Of a DNA stretch of 31,407 nt, positions 14,243 to 20,373 are shown in pieces. The translations under genes and the position numbers were made by a program. A model generated the notes under the pieces. It was not told the DNA's origin. It saw only the letters and a list, made by a program, of their open reading frames with translations, and searched no databases. The DNA lies in the IMG/VR virus record IMGVR_UViG_3300018421_000118, positions 1 through 31,407 of that record; one strand, written 5' to 3'. Each line of letters begins with the position of its first letter. Position 1 is the first letter of the stretch. Source of the DNA: a virus.

Positions 14243-14391
14243 TATATCTGGCCTCCGAAGTATTCCAGCAGCGTCAATGCACTGGCGACAAATTGAATTG
14301 AATGAAAGATCACGAAGGTTAACCCCAGAGTGATCACTGAGAGCTGGAGGGCTAATAGAAGCCCTGCCATAATTCTTTCCGCTCTGGTCAT
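14242..14391 (-). CDS. Small membrane protein (49 aa)
   Basis: Minus-strand ATG 14391 gives 49 residues that are mostly hydrophobic: after MTRAER comes 'IMAGLLLALQLSVITLGLTF', then 'VIFHSIQFVASALTLLEYF'. This is either one long or two short membrane helices. Its start overlaps the DUF2786 stop as ATGA, and its stop overlaps the next start as TAATG, exactly filling the space between two genes. The leader GGGCAATCAG before ATG resembles the GGACCAATCA leaders of nearby genes. Function unknown; small phage membrane proteins of this kind include superinfection-exclusion and inhibitor proteins, but nothing here proves that. Confidence 0.65.
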   Translation of the reverse strand: MTRAERIMAGLLLALQLSVITLGLTFVIFHSIQFVASALTLLEYFGGQI

Positions 14392-15113
14392 CTGATTGCC
14401 CTCTGAGCCGATCCAGCCCGAACACCTGACCGAAGCCCTACACGATCAGCGGCAGACCGTCCCGCAGCCGAAGCGTTTGCGCTGCGCGTTGTTGTCTGCC
14501 TACGTGCCGATCTCAGGTTGGGGTTCTGTTTGCGGAATGCATCATCCAATGCCCTGTCCGACATCACCACCAGCGAATTGCCTGTGGCCTCTGACACCGT
14601 GGCATCTTGCTGCATTAATTCTTTGTGCATCTGCAAGAGGCGATGATACAGCCTATGCGCCATGCCGTTCATAAAGCTGGAGCGGATCGACGCGCCGTGA
14701 TGATACCATGTCTCACGTAAATAAGCCTCAGTGCCTCGATAGTTCAGGAACTCCAACTCCATTGCAGACTGGATCGTGCTTATCAAATAAATGGCATTAT
14801 CGACTTTGTGCTTCTCACCAAAGATGAATAGCGTGGCACCTGACTTGTACATTTTGGTGCTGGTAAAGATACCGACACCCATCACACAGCCCACCACTGG
14901 ATGCATCCGCTGGTTGCCTAATTGCATTTTCTCAGTGACGTATTCAGCGTCCAATATATCCGCATCTGTCAGCGTCATGTTGTATTCGTGCTGGAGCTTC
15001 TGCATGGCCTCAGCCGCCGCTATTGCCTCAGCCTCAGTACAGCCATTTTCGACTGTACGCTGGGCAAATGCTCTGAGCTTTTTAATCACTGCTTTTCTGG
15101 TTTGTTCTGACAT
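14388..15113 (-). CDS. DUF2786 domain protein
   Basis: The 241-residue product opens with a DUF2786-type segment (about residues 7-46: 'VIKKLRAFAQRTVENGCTEAEA...AAAEAMQKLQHEYNM'), a small helical domain of unknown function found in phages and bacteria. The middle, about 70-180, is a mixed alpha/beta domain with 'GVGIFTSTKMYKSGATLFIFGE' and the His-rich 'TWYHHGASIRSSFMNGMAHRLYHRLL', where the His and Glu residues could form a metal site. The last 45 residues are Arg/Ser/Ala-rich and probably disordered. The start carries the leader AAAGGACCAATCAG before ATG. Role unknown. Confidence 0.75.
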   Translation of the reverse strand: MSEQTRKAVIKKLRAFAQRTVENGCTEAEAIAAAEAMQKLQHEYNMTLTDADILDAEYVTEKMQLGNQRMHPVVGCVMGVGIFTSTKMYKSGATLFIFGEKHKVDNAIYLISTIQSAMELEFLNYRGTEAYLRETWYHHGASIRSSFMNGMAHRLYHRLLQMHKELMQQDATVSEATGNSLVVMSDRALDDAFRKQNPNLRSARRQTTTRSANASAAGRSAADRVGLRSGVRAGSAQRAIR

Positions 15114-15137
15114 CTGATTGGTCCTTTCGTCAGTTGG

Positions 15138-15329
15138 TTAAATTTCGATATCTGGGTTTTCCATTTTGAAGATATGTCGAGCCATATCATTCAATAGGTT
15201 TAAATTTGGGCCAGCGTTTTCTCGATGCTCATCAGCGCATGATCCGCAAAAGTGCCAGCCAAGGTTGGGGTCATAAGACCCCTCAGTGGCATTGCAGCGT
15301 ACACAATTTTTGATATCTGAATTGCTCAT
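15138..15329 (-). CDS. Small zinc-ribbon protein (63 aa)
   Basis: I start at ATG 15329, which has GGAG 8 nt upstream; a longer reading from 15392 overlaps the preceding gene and lacks a site. The product has two CxxC pairs (C9/C12 and C28/C31) 16 residues apart, the plan of a treble-clef or zinc-ribbon knuckle, followed by a helical tail. It probably binds one zinc and may contact nucleic acid or protein. No partner is visible. Confidence 0.65.
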   Translation of the reverse strand: MSNSDIKNCVRCNATEGSYDPNLGWHFCGSCADEHRENAGPNLNLLNDMARHIFKMENPDIEI

Positions 15330-15343
15330 TTTATTGTCTCCTA

Positions 15344-15655
15344 TCAAAAAGGGATTTCGTCGATTTCTTCGATGCAGCCGTTGTTTGCACAAACCTCAAA
15401 ATGCATCTTGAAATTGTATTCATTCAAAGAACACAGGCTGACCATATCGACACCGTCTTTATTCTGTAGGCTCAGGCGATATGCCTCGGCCTGTGCGTCT
15501 TCATATGCCACCTCTGGGTGCGGCACCTCTGGCCCTCTATAATATGGGTTGCGTTCCCAAGTGTCGTAGCTCGACACCAGCCAAGCACAGTCGGCACGTT
15601 CATGGCCTACACTCCAAACCCACTCTTGAATTGCTTCTGCTTCAGTTGCGAACAT
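15344..15655 (-). CDS. First gene of accessory operon 1, unknown function (103 aa)
   Basis: The product is acidic and aromatic-rich ('EAIQEWVWSVGHERADCAWLVSSYDTWERNPYY' in two parts around residue 20), with a C-terminal half holding two Cys and many acidic residues. I recognise no family. It opens the operon 15655-13540. Its leader AAGGACCAATCAA before ATG is nearly identical to that of the DUF932 gene, and a TTAATTGTGGAC element lies 80 bp upstream, at the same distance as for the operon starting at 17392. Confidence 0.65.
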   Translation of the reverse strand: MFATEAEAIQEWVWSVGHERADCAWLVSSYDTWERNPYYRGPEVPHPEVAYEDAQAEAYRLSLQNKDGVDMVSLCSLNEYNFKMHFEVCANNGCIEEIDEIPF

Positions 15656-15734
15656 TTGATTGGTCCTTCCTGTTCATAAGTTTAAGCGGGACACACTGGC
15701 CCCAGCCCACACTTAGCACGGGGTCACGGTTTAG

Positions 15735-15746
15735 GTCCACAATTAA
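15735..15746 (-). promoter_or_regulatory. Shared TTAATTGTGGAC element, copy 1
   Basis: This 12-bp sequence is exactly repeated at 17471-17482. Both lie 79-80 bp before the first start codon of an operon, which fits a promoter element or activator site. No good sigma70 -10 box is evident at either. Confidence 0.5.
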
Positions 15747-15777
15747 TTGCGTTAATAGCACATTTAATTAAATGGCC

Positions 15778-15812
15778 CTGAGAGGCGATATAAGGGCCAC
15801 TGAGTGAGGGTA
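15778..15812. repeat. 35-bp direct repeat, copy B
   Basis: This matches 13369-13403 with two differences. It is placed 86 bp beyond the operon 2 terminator, the same layout as copy A. In this copy GGCCCT (from 15774) and AGGGCC (ending 15797) can pair around the left half. Confidence 0.85.
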
Positions 15813-15897
15813 ACGGTTTTCAGGTGTATTGGGTCATAAAAAACGGTTCCCCCTATTTGTTCTTTTTTGTTCTCATAAAAGCAGAACACTTTAGAAC

Positions 15898-15925
15898 AAA
15901 AAAAGACCCCGCCGAAGCAGGGCCA
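15898..15925 (-). terminator. Intrinsic terminator of the 17392-15950 operon
   Basis: On the minus strand GGCCCTGC-TTCG-GCGGGGTC forms an 8-bp stem (two G-T pairs) with a UUCG loop and is followed by seven T. It starts 25 bp after the stop codon at 15950. Confidence 0.85.
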
Positions 15926-15949
15926 GTTCAGGGTGGGTTCTTTTTAGGT

Positions 15950-16234
15950 CTACTGTACTGTGACCGCTAATTCCTCATCAGACGCATTTAGCTCGGCCTT
16001 AAATTCCATGCCCATATCTGCACCTGATAAAAATGCATTTAGGGTGGTGCTTAGAGCTTGCCCCTGATGTTCAGGACATGAGGTCATAGCAACGTGAATA
16101 CCCAGTGCCTCAGCCAATGCCCAAAGTGCCACTGGGCTGCCATCTTCTGGATCGTGCTTTGCGTCAAATTTTCTGACAGTATCGACTGCGGCCTTTTTCA
16201 CAGCCAAGATTTTTTTAGCGGTAATACCTGACAT
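15950..16234 (-). CDS. Unknown protein after the DUF932 gene (94 aa)
   Basis: The start at ATG 16234 has GGAGG upstream (GGAGGCGGCATAATG) and a TAATG overlap with the DUF932 stop; the 12-residue longer reading has neither. The product has a basic helical N-terminus ('TAKKILAVKKAAVDTVRKFD') and an Ala/Leu-rich middle, 'VALWALAEALGIHVAMT'. No family is recognised. Tight coupling to DUF932 suggests the two act together, which is inference. Confidence 0.65.
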   Translation of the reverse strand: MSGITAKKILAVKKAAVDTVRKFDAKHDPEDGSPVALWALAEALGIHVAMTSCPEHQGQALSTTLNAFLSGADMGMEFKAELNASDEELAVTVQ

Positions 16235-17094
16235 TATGCCGCCTCCAAAAAACGTGGGCTGCTCATCCACTGGTTAACCTCGACCTCTCGGTTCATCATC
16301 GTGATGGCCTCGGTCTCGGAGCGGTTGGCGGTCTGGCGAAGCTCAAACCCATTGCCCAGCGTATGACTTGCGTAATTAGTGAATGCAGACATCAGACTGA
16401 ATTTATTGTGACCTCGAACCGCGGCCTCTTGCATATAAAGCTCAAACATTTTCTCCTGCTTCTGCTTCGAGGGAATGATGTCTTCTAGCAGTGCCTTGAC
16501 CGATGTCTCTTGCATCGATGTCTGCGCAAACACCTTGAGCTTATCGCTCTCGGCATAGAAATCATTCTTTGCTCTGCGCAGTTCATTAATAAATGCTTCG
16601 AGCGAGAACTGGCTGCTGTTCTTGCGGCGAACTGTAGAATATTCCCCACTGATGCATCCATTGGTGCAGAACATATCGATGTTGCCAAACAGTGTCGTGT
16701 TCGATCCAGCCTTACCATCGACACCGTGCAGCGCGATGATCCGCTGACGTATCGATGTCTTGTGTCCTGTGTCGGTCTCGATCTCAGTGCTGATCGATGG
16801 AAACTGAACATCCATGAGAGCGAACCCACCCATGCGGCCTGACTTGAAGCGAACCTCTGCGCCAGCGATGTCATCACCTTGCAGGTTCTCGGTCACTTGA
16901 TCCCAGACCCCATTGAAGAAGTCAGCGTGTGACGCGCATTTGAAGCCCTCACCAACGTGGCCCATTGCCTCGCCAGTGATTGGATTAATCACGAACTTAT
17001 GACCAGCCATGCGCGATGGCTCATATACTGGATCAAAGTTGAGTGATGTCGGGATGTCGATGTTGCGGTTTATTGTTGTAAAATCTAGAGGCAT
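16234..17094 (-). CDS. DUF932 family protein
   Basis: From ATG 17094 the product has 286 residues. The chosen start follows the leader AAGGACCAATCAA; an upstream frame to 17175 has no site. The pattern 'VINPITGEAMGHVGEGFKCASHADFFN', the beta-rich region ending 'IALHGVDGKAGSNTTLFGNIDM', the 'FCTNGCISGE' segment and a helical C-terminal half are those of the DUF932 phage/plasmid family, whose biochemical role is unknown. It is about the usual size for the family. It is the largest gene of accessory operon 2. Confidence 0.8.
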   Translation of the reverse strand: MPLDFTTINRNIDIPTSLNFDPVYEPSRMAGHKFVINPITGEAMGHVGEGFKCASHADFFNGVWDQVTENLQGDDIAGAEVRFKSGRMGGFALMDVQFPSISTEIETDTGHKTSIRQRIIALHGVDGKAGSNTTLFGNIDMFCTNGCISGEYSTVRRKNSSQFSLEAFINELRRAKNDFYAESDKLKVFAQTSMQETSVKALLEDIIPSKQKQEKMFELYMQEAAVRGHNKFSLMSAFTNYASHTLGNGFELRQTANRSETEAITMMNREVEVNQWMSSPRFLEAA

Positions 17095-17182
17095 TTGATT
17101 GGTCCTTATACCTAGTTGAATAGAAAGCTCAGTATGTCGAGCCAGAGTGAAAGTCCCCCATATAGAAGGAGACAATAGCGGA

Positions 17183-17392
17183 TCACTTTACCGCCGCGAT
17201 TTTGCCGTCCTTCATAGTGACTTGTCCGAACCACTCACGGCCTTGGCCTGTGATATGTGGGCGGTTGCATACTGTCAGTGTCCCATTGGCCTGATACTCA
17301 GGGCCGAACATCGATGTCTCAATATACTTCAGACGCTGACCGATGTTTTCCTTCATCACTTTTTTGGACGGGTAGTTGGCTATTAATGTCAT
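17183..17392 (-). CDS. First gene of accessory operon 2, unknown function (69 aa)
   Basis: The 69-residue product is slightly basic, with a C-terminal half that looks beta-rich ('ANGTLTVCNRPH...REWFGQVTMKDGKIAAVK'). I recognise no family. AAGGAG lies 7 nt before ATG inside the leader CAACCAACGAACAAGG, a 16-mer that recurs at 30700-30715. The TTAATTGTGGAC element is 79 bp upstream. An 88-bp gap separates it from the DUF932 gene. Confidence 0.6.
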   Translation of the reverse strand: MTLIANYPSKKVMKENIGQRLKYIETSMFGPEYQANGTLTVCNRPHITGQGREWFGQVTMKDGKIAAVK

Positions 17393-17470
17393 GTGAACTC
17401 CTTGTTCGTTGGTTGTTATCGAGCCGCACTGGTGGCGACTGTTCGAAGTCTACCTTAGTGACGTAAATAA

Positions 17471-17482
17471 GTCCACAATTAA
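17471..17482 (-). promoter_or_regulatory. Shared TTAATTGTGGAC element, copy 2
   Basis: Exact 12-bp copy of 15735-15746, 79 bp before the start of the gene at 17392. Confidence 0.5.
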
Positions 17483-17581
17483 ATGACCTAACAAATTCCA
17501 GAGAAAAACACTCAGGAAATCTGCATTATCTGCGAAGAGCAAAAAACTACGACGAGCGGCAGGAGACAGGTAAATTTTGTG

Positions 17582-17608
17582 TTGATCTCACTTTTAGACT
17601 GCTATAGA
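17582..17608 (+). promoter_or_regulatory. Predicted promoter of the one-gene early unit
   Basis: TTGATC (17582-17587), a short 15-bp spacer and TATAGA (17603-17608) preceded by TGC (extended -10). Transcription would begin near 17615, right at the hairpin element. Confidence 0.45.
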
Positions 17609-17614
17609 CAAGTA

Positions 17615-17638
17615 TTCACCTGTTCGCGCAGGGAAATT
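17615..17638 (+). repeat. Hairpin element A (paired with element B at 17864-17887)
   Basis: CCTG-TTCGCG-CAGG forms a short stem that TTC/GAA can extend past a bulged A, followed by a run of T. The copy at 17864-17887 agrees at 21 of 24 positions; two of the changes turn stem pairs into G-T pairs, so the stem is kept. It could be an attenuator or a protein-binding RNA. Confidence 0.6.
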
Positions 17639-17674
17639 TTTTTCAAATAAAAAGAGCAAAGGAGCCAATAAAAT

Positions 17675-17860
17675 ATGACTAATTTAATAACTGACATAAA
17701 AGATGCGCTCTATAATGCTACTAAAGCTGCGCAGACAGAGGGCAAAGACTATAGTGTTGTTTACCTACCAGATTCAGATACGGCAATACACATGGCTACA
17801 GATAGTGACCCAGAGGCATACGGCTGGGAGATCATAACTACGGTCCAGATACGTAGATAA
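17675..17860 (+). CDS. Small acidic protein of a one-gene early unit (61 aa)
   Basis: The product (MTNLITDIKDALYNATKAAQ at the start) has a helical N-terminus and a likely beta C-terminus ('YGWEIITTVQIRR'). I recognise no family. AAAGGAG lies 8 nt before ATG, an excellent ribosome site. It has its own promoter, a similar hairpin element on each side, and a strong terminator 28 bp after the stop, so it is expressed separately from the early operon, perhaps first and strongly. A small host-takeover or regulatory protein would fit, as inference. Confidence 0.65.
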   Translation: MTNLITDIKDALYNATKAAQTEGKDYSVVYLPDSDTAIHMATDSDPEAYGWEIITTVQIRR

Positions 17861-17863
17861 GCA

Positions 17864-17887
17864 TACACTTGTTCGCGTAGGGAAATT
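17864..17887 (+). repeat. Hairpin element B
   Basis: Near-copy of 17615-17638 (21 of 24 identical) with stem CTTG/TAGG around the same TTCGCG loop. It lies between the stop codon and the terminator. Confidence 0.6.
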
Positions 17888-17888
17888 A

Positions 17889-17911
17889 GATCGCTTCGGC
17901 GGTCTTTTTTT
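17889..17911 (+). terminator. Intrinsic terminator of the one-gene unit
   Basis: GATCGC-TTCG-GCGGTC, a 6-bp stem with a UUCG loop, is followed by seven T. Confidence 0.85.
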
Positions 17912-17914
17912 ATG

Positions 17915-17924
17915 CCTGTTAACT
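17915..17924 (+). promoter_or_regulatory. CCTGTTAACT candidate operator 2
   Basis: Direct copy of the site at 17939-17948, 24 bp away. The pair brackets the -35 box of the early promoter. Confidence 0.5.
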
Positions 17925-17930
17925 TTTTAG

Positions 17931-17960
17931 TTGACCGACCTGTTAACTCCATAATAAAAT
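17931..17960 (+). promoter_or_regulatory. Predicted main early promoter
   Basis: TTGACC (17931-17936), an 18-bp spacer and TAAAAT (17955-17960). It heads the plus-strand early genes that begin at 17993 and is overlapped by two CCTGTTAAC sites. Confidence 0.55.
17939..17948 (+). promoter_or_regulatory. CCTGTTAACT candidate operator 3
   Basis: This lies inside the spacer of the early promoter, where a bound protein would block polymerase. Confidence 0.5.
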
Positions 17961-17992
17961 GTCGCTCATCAACATTTAGAAAGGACCAATCC

Positions 17993-18157
17993 ATGTTGAA
18001 GTTAATTAACGACTACCTCGAAGACATGACCTTACCGAATGCTCACAAGGTCTTGGACTATGCACGTAAGCACCCGACTTGCTTCGTCGGACTTAACCGC
18101 ACGGAGATCAGTATCTACAAGGCTATCGTCGCCAACTTGGGTAAGGAGATAAGATAA
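17993..18157 (+). CDS. First gene of the early operon, unknown function (54 aa)
   Basis: ATG 17993 is preceded by AAAGGACCAATCC, the same leader type as three accessory genes; a longer frame from 17912 would start inside the terminator and is rejected. The product (MLKLINDYLEDMTLPNAHKV onward) is a small, probably all-helical protein. No family is recognised. It is followed by a TAATG overlap with the next gene, so it belongs to the early operon. Confidence 0.65.
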   Translation: MLKLINDYLEDMTLPNAHKVLDYARKHPTCFVGLNRTEISIYKAIVANLGKEIR

Positions 18158-18345
18158 TGGAATACTCAGCGACCTTCCAAGAGGAGTTACAGTTGAACCA
18201 TGAACCCAGCCTAAATCATTGGGCGCATCTCATAGCAGAAGGTGAGATGGCAGATGGCGGTAGTAACTATGACTATGAATATGAGCAAGCGTGGCATTCT
18301 TTAGATGCTGAATTTAACTACAACTACGAATACAGAGAGGTTTAA
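18157..18345 (+). CDS. Unknown acidic Tyr-rich protein (62 aa)
   Basis: This short protein is very acidic and rich in Tyr, Asn and Glu near its end ('NYDYEYEQAWHSLDAEFNYN'). Acidic small early proteins are often DNA mimics or inhibitors, but nothing here proves that. AAGGAG lies 8 nt before ATG and the start overlaps the preceding stop as TAATG. Confidence 0.6.
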   Translation: MEYSATFQEELQLNHEPSLNHWAHLIAEGEMADGGSNYDYEYEQAWHSLDAEFNYNYEYREV

Positions 18346-18348
18346 GTA

Positions 18349-18717
18349 ATGGAAGCTAAGATCGTTATTACTCAGCGTATGCTAAACAAGTCCATTATTG
18401 ACGCTAACAAGTCGGTGGTAAACTTCGCCAAAAAGTGGCTAAATACGACCTTTGACGACCTAGAGAACGGCGAAAAGACTACTGTCCCAGCCGTGTTCGA
18501 GGACGACACTGCCACTGAGATACGTCTGTACCGTAGACCTCGCGGCGACAAGCTCATGTCCATCAAGGACATCAAGAAGCACGTGTCAGTGGGCGACACT
18601 ATCACCTTCAAGCATGAGGCTGGGCTTACCTACGTAGAGGTATGCGGTAAGGACAATGTCGTGACACTATCCCCACGCAATCACTTTGTGCGTGTATGTG
18701 TGGAGAAGGCGGCATGA
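18349..18717 (+). CDS. Unknown basic protein (122 aa)
   Basis: The product has a helical N-terminal third and a beta-rich C-terminal part with 'ATEIRLYRRPRGDKLMS', 'VSVGDTITFKHEAGLTYVEV' and 'VVTLSPRNHFVRV'. The 'RLYRRPRG...VGDTITF' run loosely recalls B3 or EcoRII-N-like DNA-binding barrels, which I offer only as a hint. AGAGAGG precedes ATG. It overlaps the next gene by ATGA. Confidence 0.65.
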   Translation: MEAKIVITQRMLNKSIIDANKSVVNFAKKWLNTTFDDLENGEKTTVPAVFEDDTATEIRLYRRPRGDKLMSIKDIKKHVSVGDTITFKHEAGLTYVEVCGKDNVVTLSPRNHFVRVCVEKAA

Positions 18718-18986
18718 ATACTAACAAAAATATATCAAAGCTAGCGTTTACTATTAGCTCACTCACCAAGCTAATCGGATCAGAAATAACCGCTGTCTCT
18801 GGGGATGCTACAATGTTCTCTTGGTCAGATAATGAAGGTTACTGGTTTCACCTACACGTGGATAAGGAGACTGGAAAATTATCTGCCACCATAGATGATA
18901 TCGTATTTGGGAATGAGAAGGAGATGTATGCAGTCATTGGCTACTGTCAATATCATTCCATTGAACATAAGGGGGTGGGTCAATAA
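18714..18986 (+). CDS. Unknown protein before the integrase (90 aa)
   Basis: I start at ATG 18714 (ATGA overlap with the previous stop, GGAGAAGG upstream). The product is mixed alpha/beta, with a helical start ('ISKLAFTISSLTKLIG') and 'GYWFHLHVDKETGKLSATID' as likely strands. No family is recognised. It overlaps the integrase start as TAATG. Confidence 0.6.
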   Translation: MNTNKNISKLAFTISSLTKLIGSEITAVSGDATMFSWSDNEGYWFHLHVDKETGKLSATIDDIVFGNEKEMYAVIGYCQYHSIEHKGVGQ

Positions 18987-20110
18987 TGAAGGCTCCCTAC
19001 GTAAGACCACGCATGAGAGGCAACACTAGGGTCTATGACCTACGGCCTACTCCTGAATTAAAGAAGGCGTTTCCCGATATCAGTCGGGAGACCTACACCA
19101 CCCCGCAAGAGGCCAACGCCAGAGGCTACGAGTGGAAGCGTAAGTTCGAGGCTTGGAAGGCTGGTAACCACGAAGACATCTACGTAGACAACCGCTCTGT
19201 CGAGGCTCTGGTCAATCACTACAAGTCGTCTATGGCCTACGGTAACATCAAGGCGGCTGCTACTAAGAGATCGTATGAGGGACACCTACGGCACGTGTTG
19301 CCTGTCTGCGTATCTAACACACAGTTTGCTAAGATGAATGTGTCAGACGTTGACTACGAGTACGCGCAGAAACTGTGGCTACACATACAGTCTGACGTAA
19401 GTACACACAAAGCCAACCACACATTCAAGGTTCTCAAGCTAGTTTGGAATGAAGGTCTACGCTCTGGGAAGGTAAAGTCTAATCCCTTTGCCTTGGTCAA
19501 GCTGCCCAAGCTGCCAGACAGACAGGTTCTGTGGCCCGAAGAACATATATGGGGTATGGTACAGCACTGCGACGACATGGGCTACCACAGTATGGGTACA
19601 ATGCTGGTCATGTGCTACGAGTTCTGCCAGCGGCCTGTGGACGTAAGGACTATGCGGTGGGCTAACATAGACGGTAGGACTGGCGTGTCACACTTCACTC
19701 AGAAGAAGACAGGCAAGCAGATGTCTATCAAGGTAACTAACTCTGTTAAGCAACGTCTGCACTTACACCAGCACCGTAACTCTGATGATTACATATTTGC
19801 ATATGAGAATACTGGTAGACCCTACAGTCAGGATCGATGCAATAAGTTCTTTAGAGCCGCTGCCGATAGCTACGGACTGCCAGAGGTTCCGCTTGTAGGC
19901 CAGTTCAATGAAGATGGTAGCCAGCGATATACCAAACTGTGGATGGCTGACCTTCGACGCACAGGAGCTACTCACGCGAGTAGGGCAGGGTGTACTGACC
20001 GACAGTTGATGGCTCTGACAGGTCACAAGAACCCACAGATGTTAGTGATCTACGCCTTAGAGGGCGAGACAGAGAGTACAATGGCTAATCAGAAACGAGG
20101 TTTAATTTAA
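18986..20110 (+). CDS. int: Tyrosine-type integrase
   Basis: At 374 residues this has the length and layout of a phage integrase: an N-terminal arm-binding part (about 1-65), a SAM-like core-binding domain (about 66-170) and a catalytic domain. Catalytic residues visible are R216 (CQRPVDVR), K241, R324 (DLRRTGATH), H347 (LTGHKNP) and nucleophile Y356 (YALEG). The His normally two positions before the Leu of box II is Ala (A321), a known but less common variant. It probably joins phage DNA to a host tRNA-Asn gene through the attP at 20804-20848, three small genes downstream. GGGGTGGG precedes the start, which overlaps the previous stop. Confidence 0.92.
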   Translation: MKAPYVRPRMRGNTRVYDLRPTPELKKAFPDISRETYTTPQEANARGYEWKRKFEAWKAGNHEDIYVDNRSVEALVNHYKSSMAYGNIKAAATKRSYEGHLRHVLPVCVSNTQFAKMNVSDVDYEYAQKLWLHIQSDVSTHKANHTFKVLKLVWNEGLRSGKVKSNPFALVKLPKLPDRQVLWPEEHIWGMVQHCDDMGYHSMGTMLVMCYEFCQRPVDVRTMRWANIDGRTGVSHFTQKKTGKQMSIKVTNSVKQRLHLHQHRNSDDYIFAYENTGRPYSQDRCNKFFRAAADSYGLPEVPLVGQFNEDGSQRYTKLWMADLRRTGATHASRAGCTDRQLMALTGHKNPQMLVIYALEGETESTMANQKRGLI

Positions 20111-20373
20111 TGGGATTTCAGCGTGACGTAACAATCACTCAGCGGGGTAGGGCGTGTCGCCTATTTGGTCAGGACTTTGTCAGTGTGGCCCAAGCCGCTC
20201 GACACTTTAACATCAGCCATAGTTTTGCACGTGAGATGGTTAATGGTGACAGGCACAAAGAAGGTGACCGCGACGAGATACGTAGAAACTGGGTTAACAA
20301 GCACATTAACCAGATGACCCCTGAAGAGCGTCAGAGGGCCAAGGAGCGTGAAGAGGCTAATCGTGATGAGTGA
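20110..20373 (+). CDS. Small helix-turn-helix protein, possible excisionase or regulator
   Basis: The 87-residue basic product has a helix-turn-helix-like segment at about residues 22-50 ('DFVSVAQAARHFNISHSFAREMVNG') and a charged helical tail. It directly follows the integrase with a TAATG overlap and is the first of three small genes between int and attP. Excisionases (recombination directionality factors) are small, basic, winged-helix or HTH proteins in just this place. The repeat-like HTH also recalls DNA-binding modules of homing endonucleases. A role at the CCTGTTAAC sites is another option. Confidence 0.65.
   Translation: MGFQRDVTITQRGRACRLFGQDFVSVAQAARHFNISHSFAREMVNGDRHKEGDRDEIRRNWVNKHINQMTPEERQRAKEREEANRDE

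Larger units (their letters stand above)
15656..15949. other. Boundary between the two accessory operons
   Basis: No gene is seen in these 294 bp. From right to left they hold the terminator of operon 2 (15898-15925), an AT-rich inverted repeat (TTCTTTTTTGTTCT near 15861 with AGAACAAAAAAAGA near 15894), the second copy of the 35-bp repeat (15778-15812), the GTCCACAATTAA element (15735-15746) and the leader of operon 1. Confidence 0.6.
17393..17674. other. Divergent control region between accessory and early genes
   Basis: No gene is seen. The left part holds the leader and TTAATTGTGGAC element of the minus-strand operon. The right part holds a plus-strand promoter near 17582-17608 and a hairpin element at 17615-17638 before the gene at 17675. 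The middle, about 17490-17580, shows nothing I can name. Confidence 0.6.

Noticed and set aside
14243-14425. 123-codon reading of the gene ending at 14054
   Set aside because: The extra N-terminal part lies over the DUF2786 end and the 49-codon membrane gene; the GGAGG site supports the start at 14242.
13369-15812. CRISPR array or transposon ends from the 35-bp repeats
   Set aside because: Only two copies 2.4 kb apart in the same direction, no spacer array and no transposase.
15856-15907. Separate terminator from the A/T-rich inverted repeat beside 15898
   Set aside because: The stem is nearly all A-T, and it overlaps the clear GC-rich terminator at 15898-15925.
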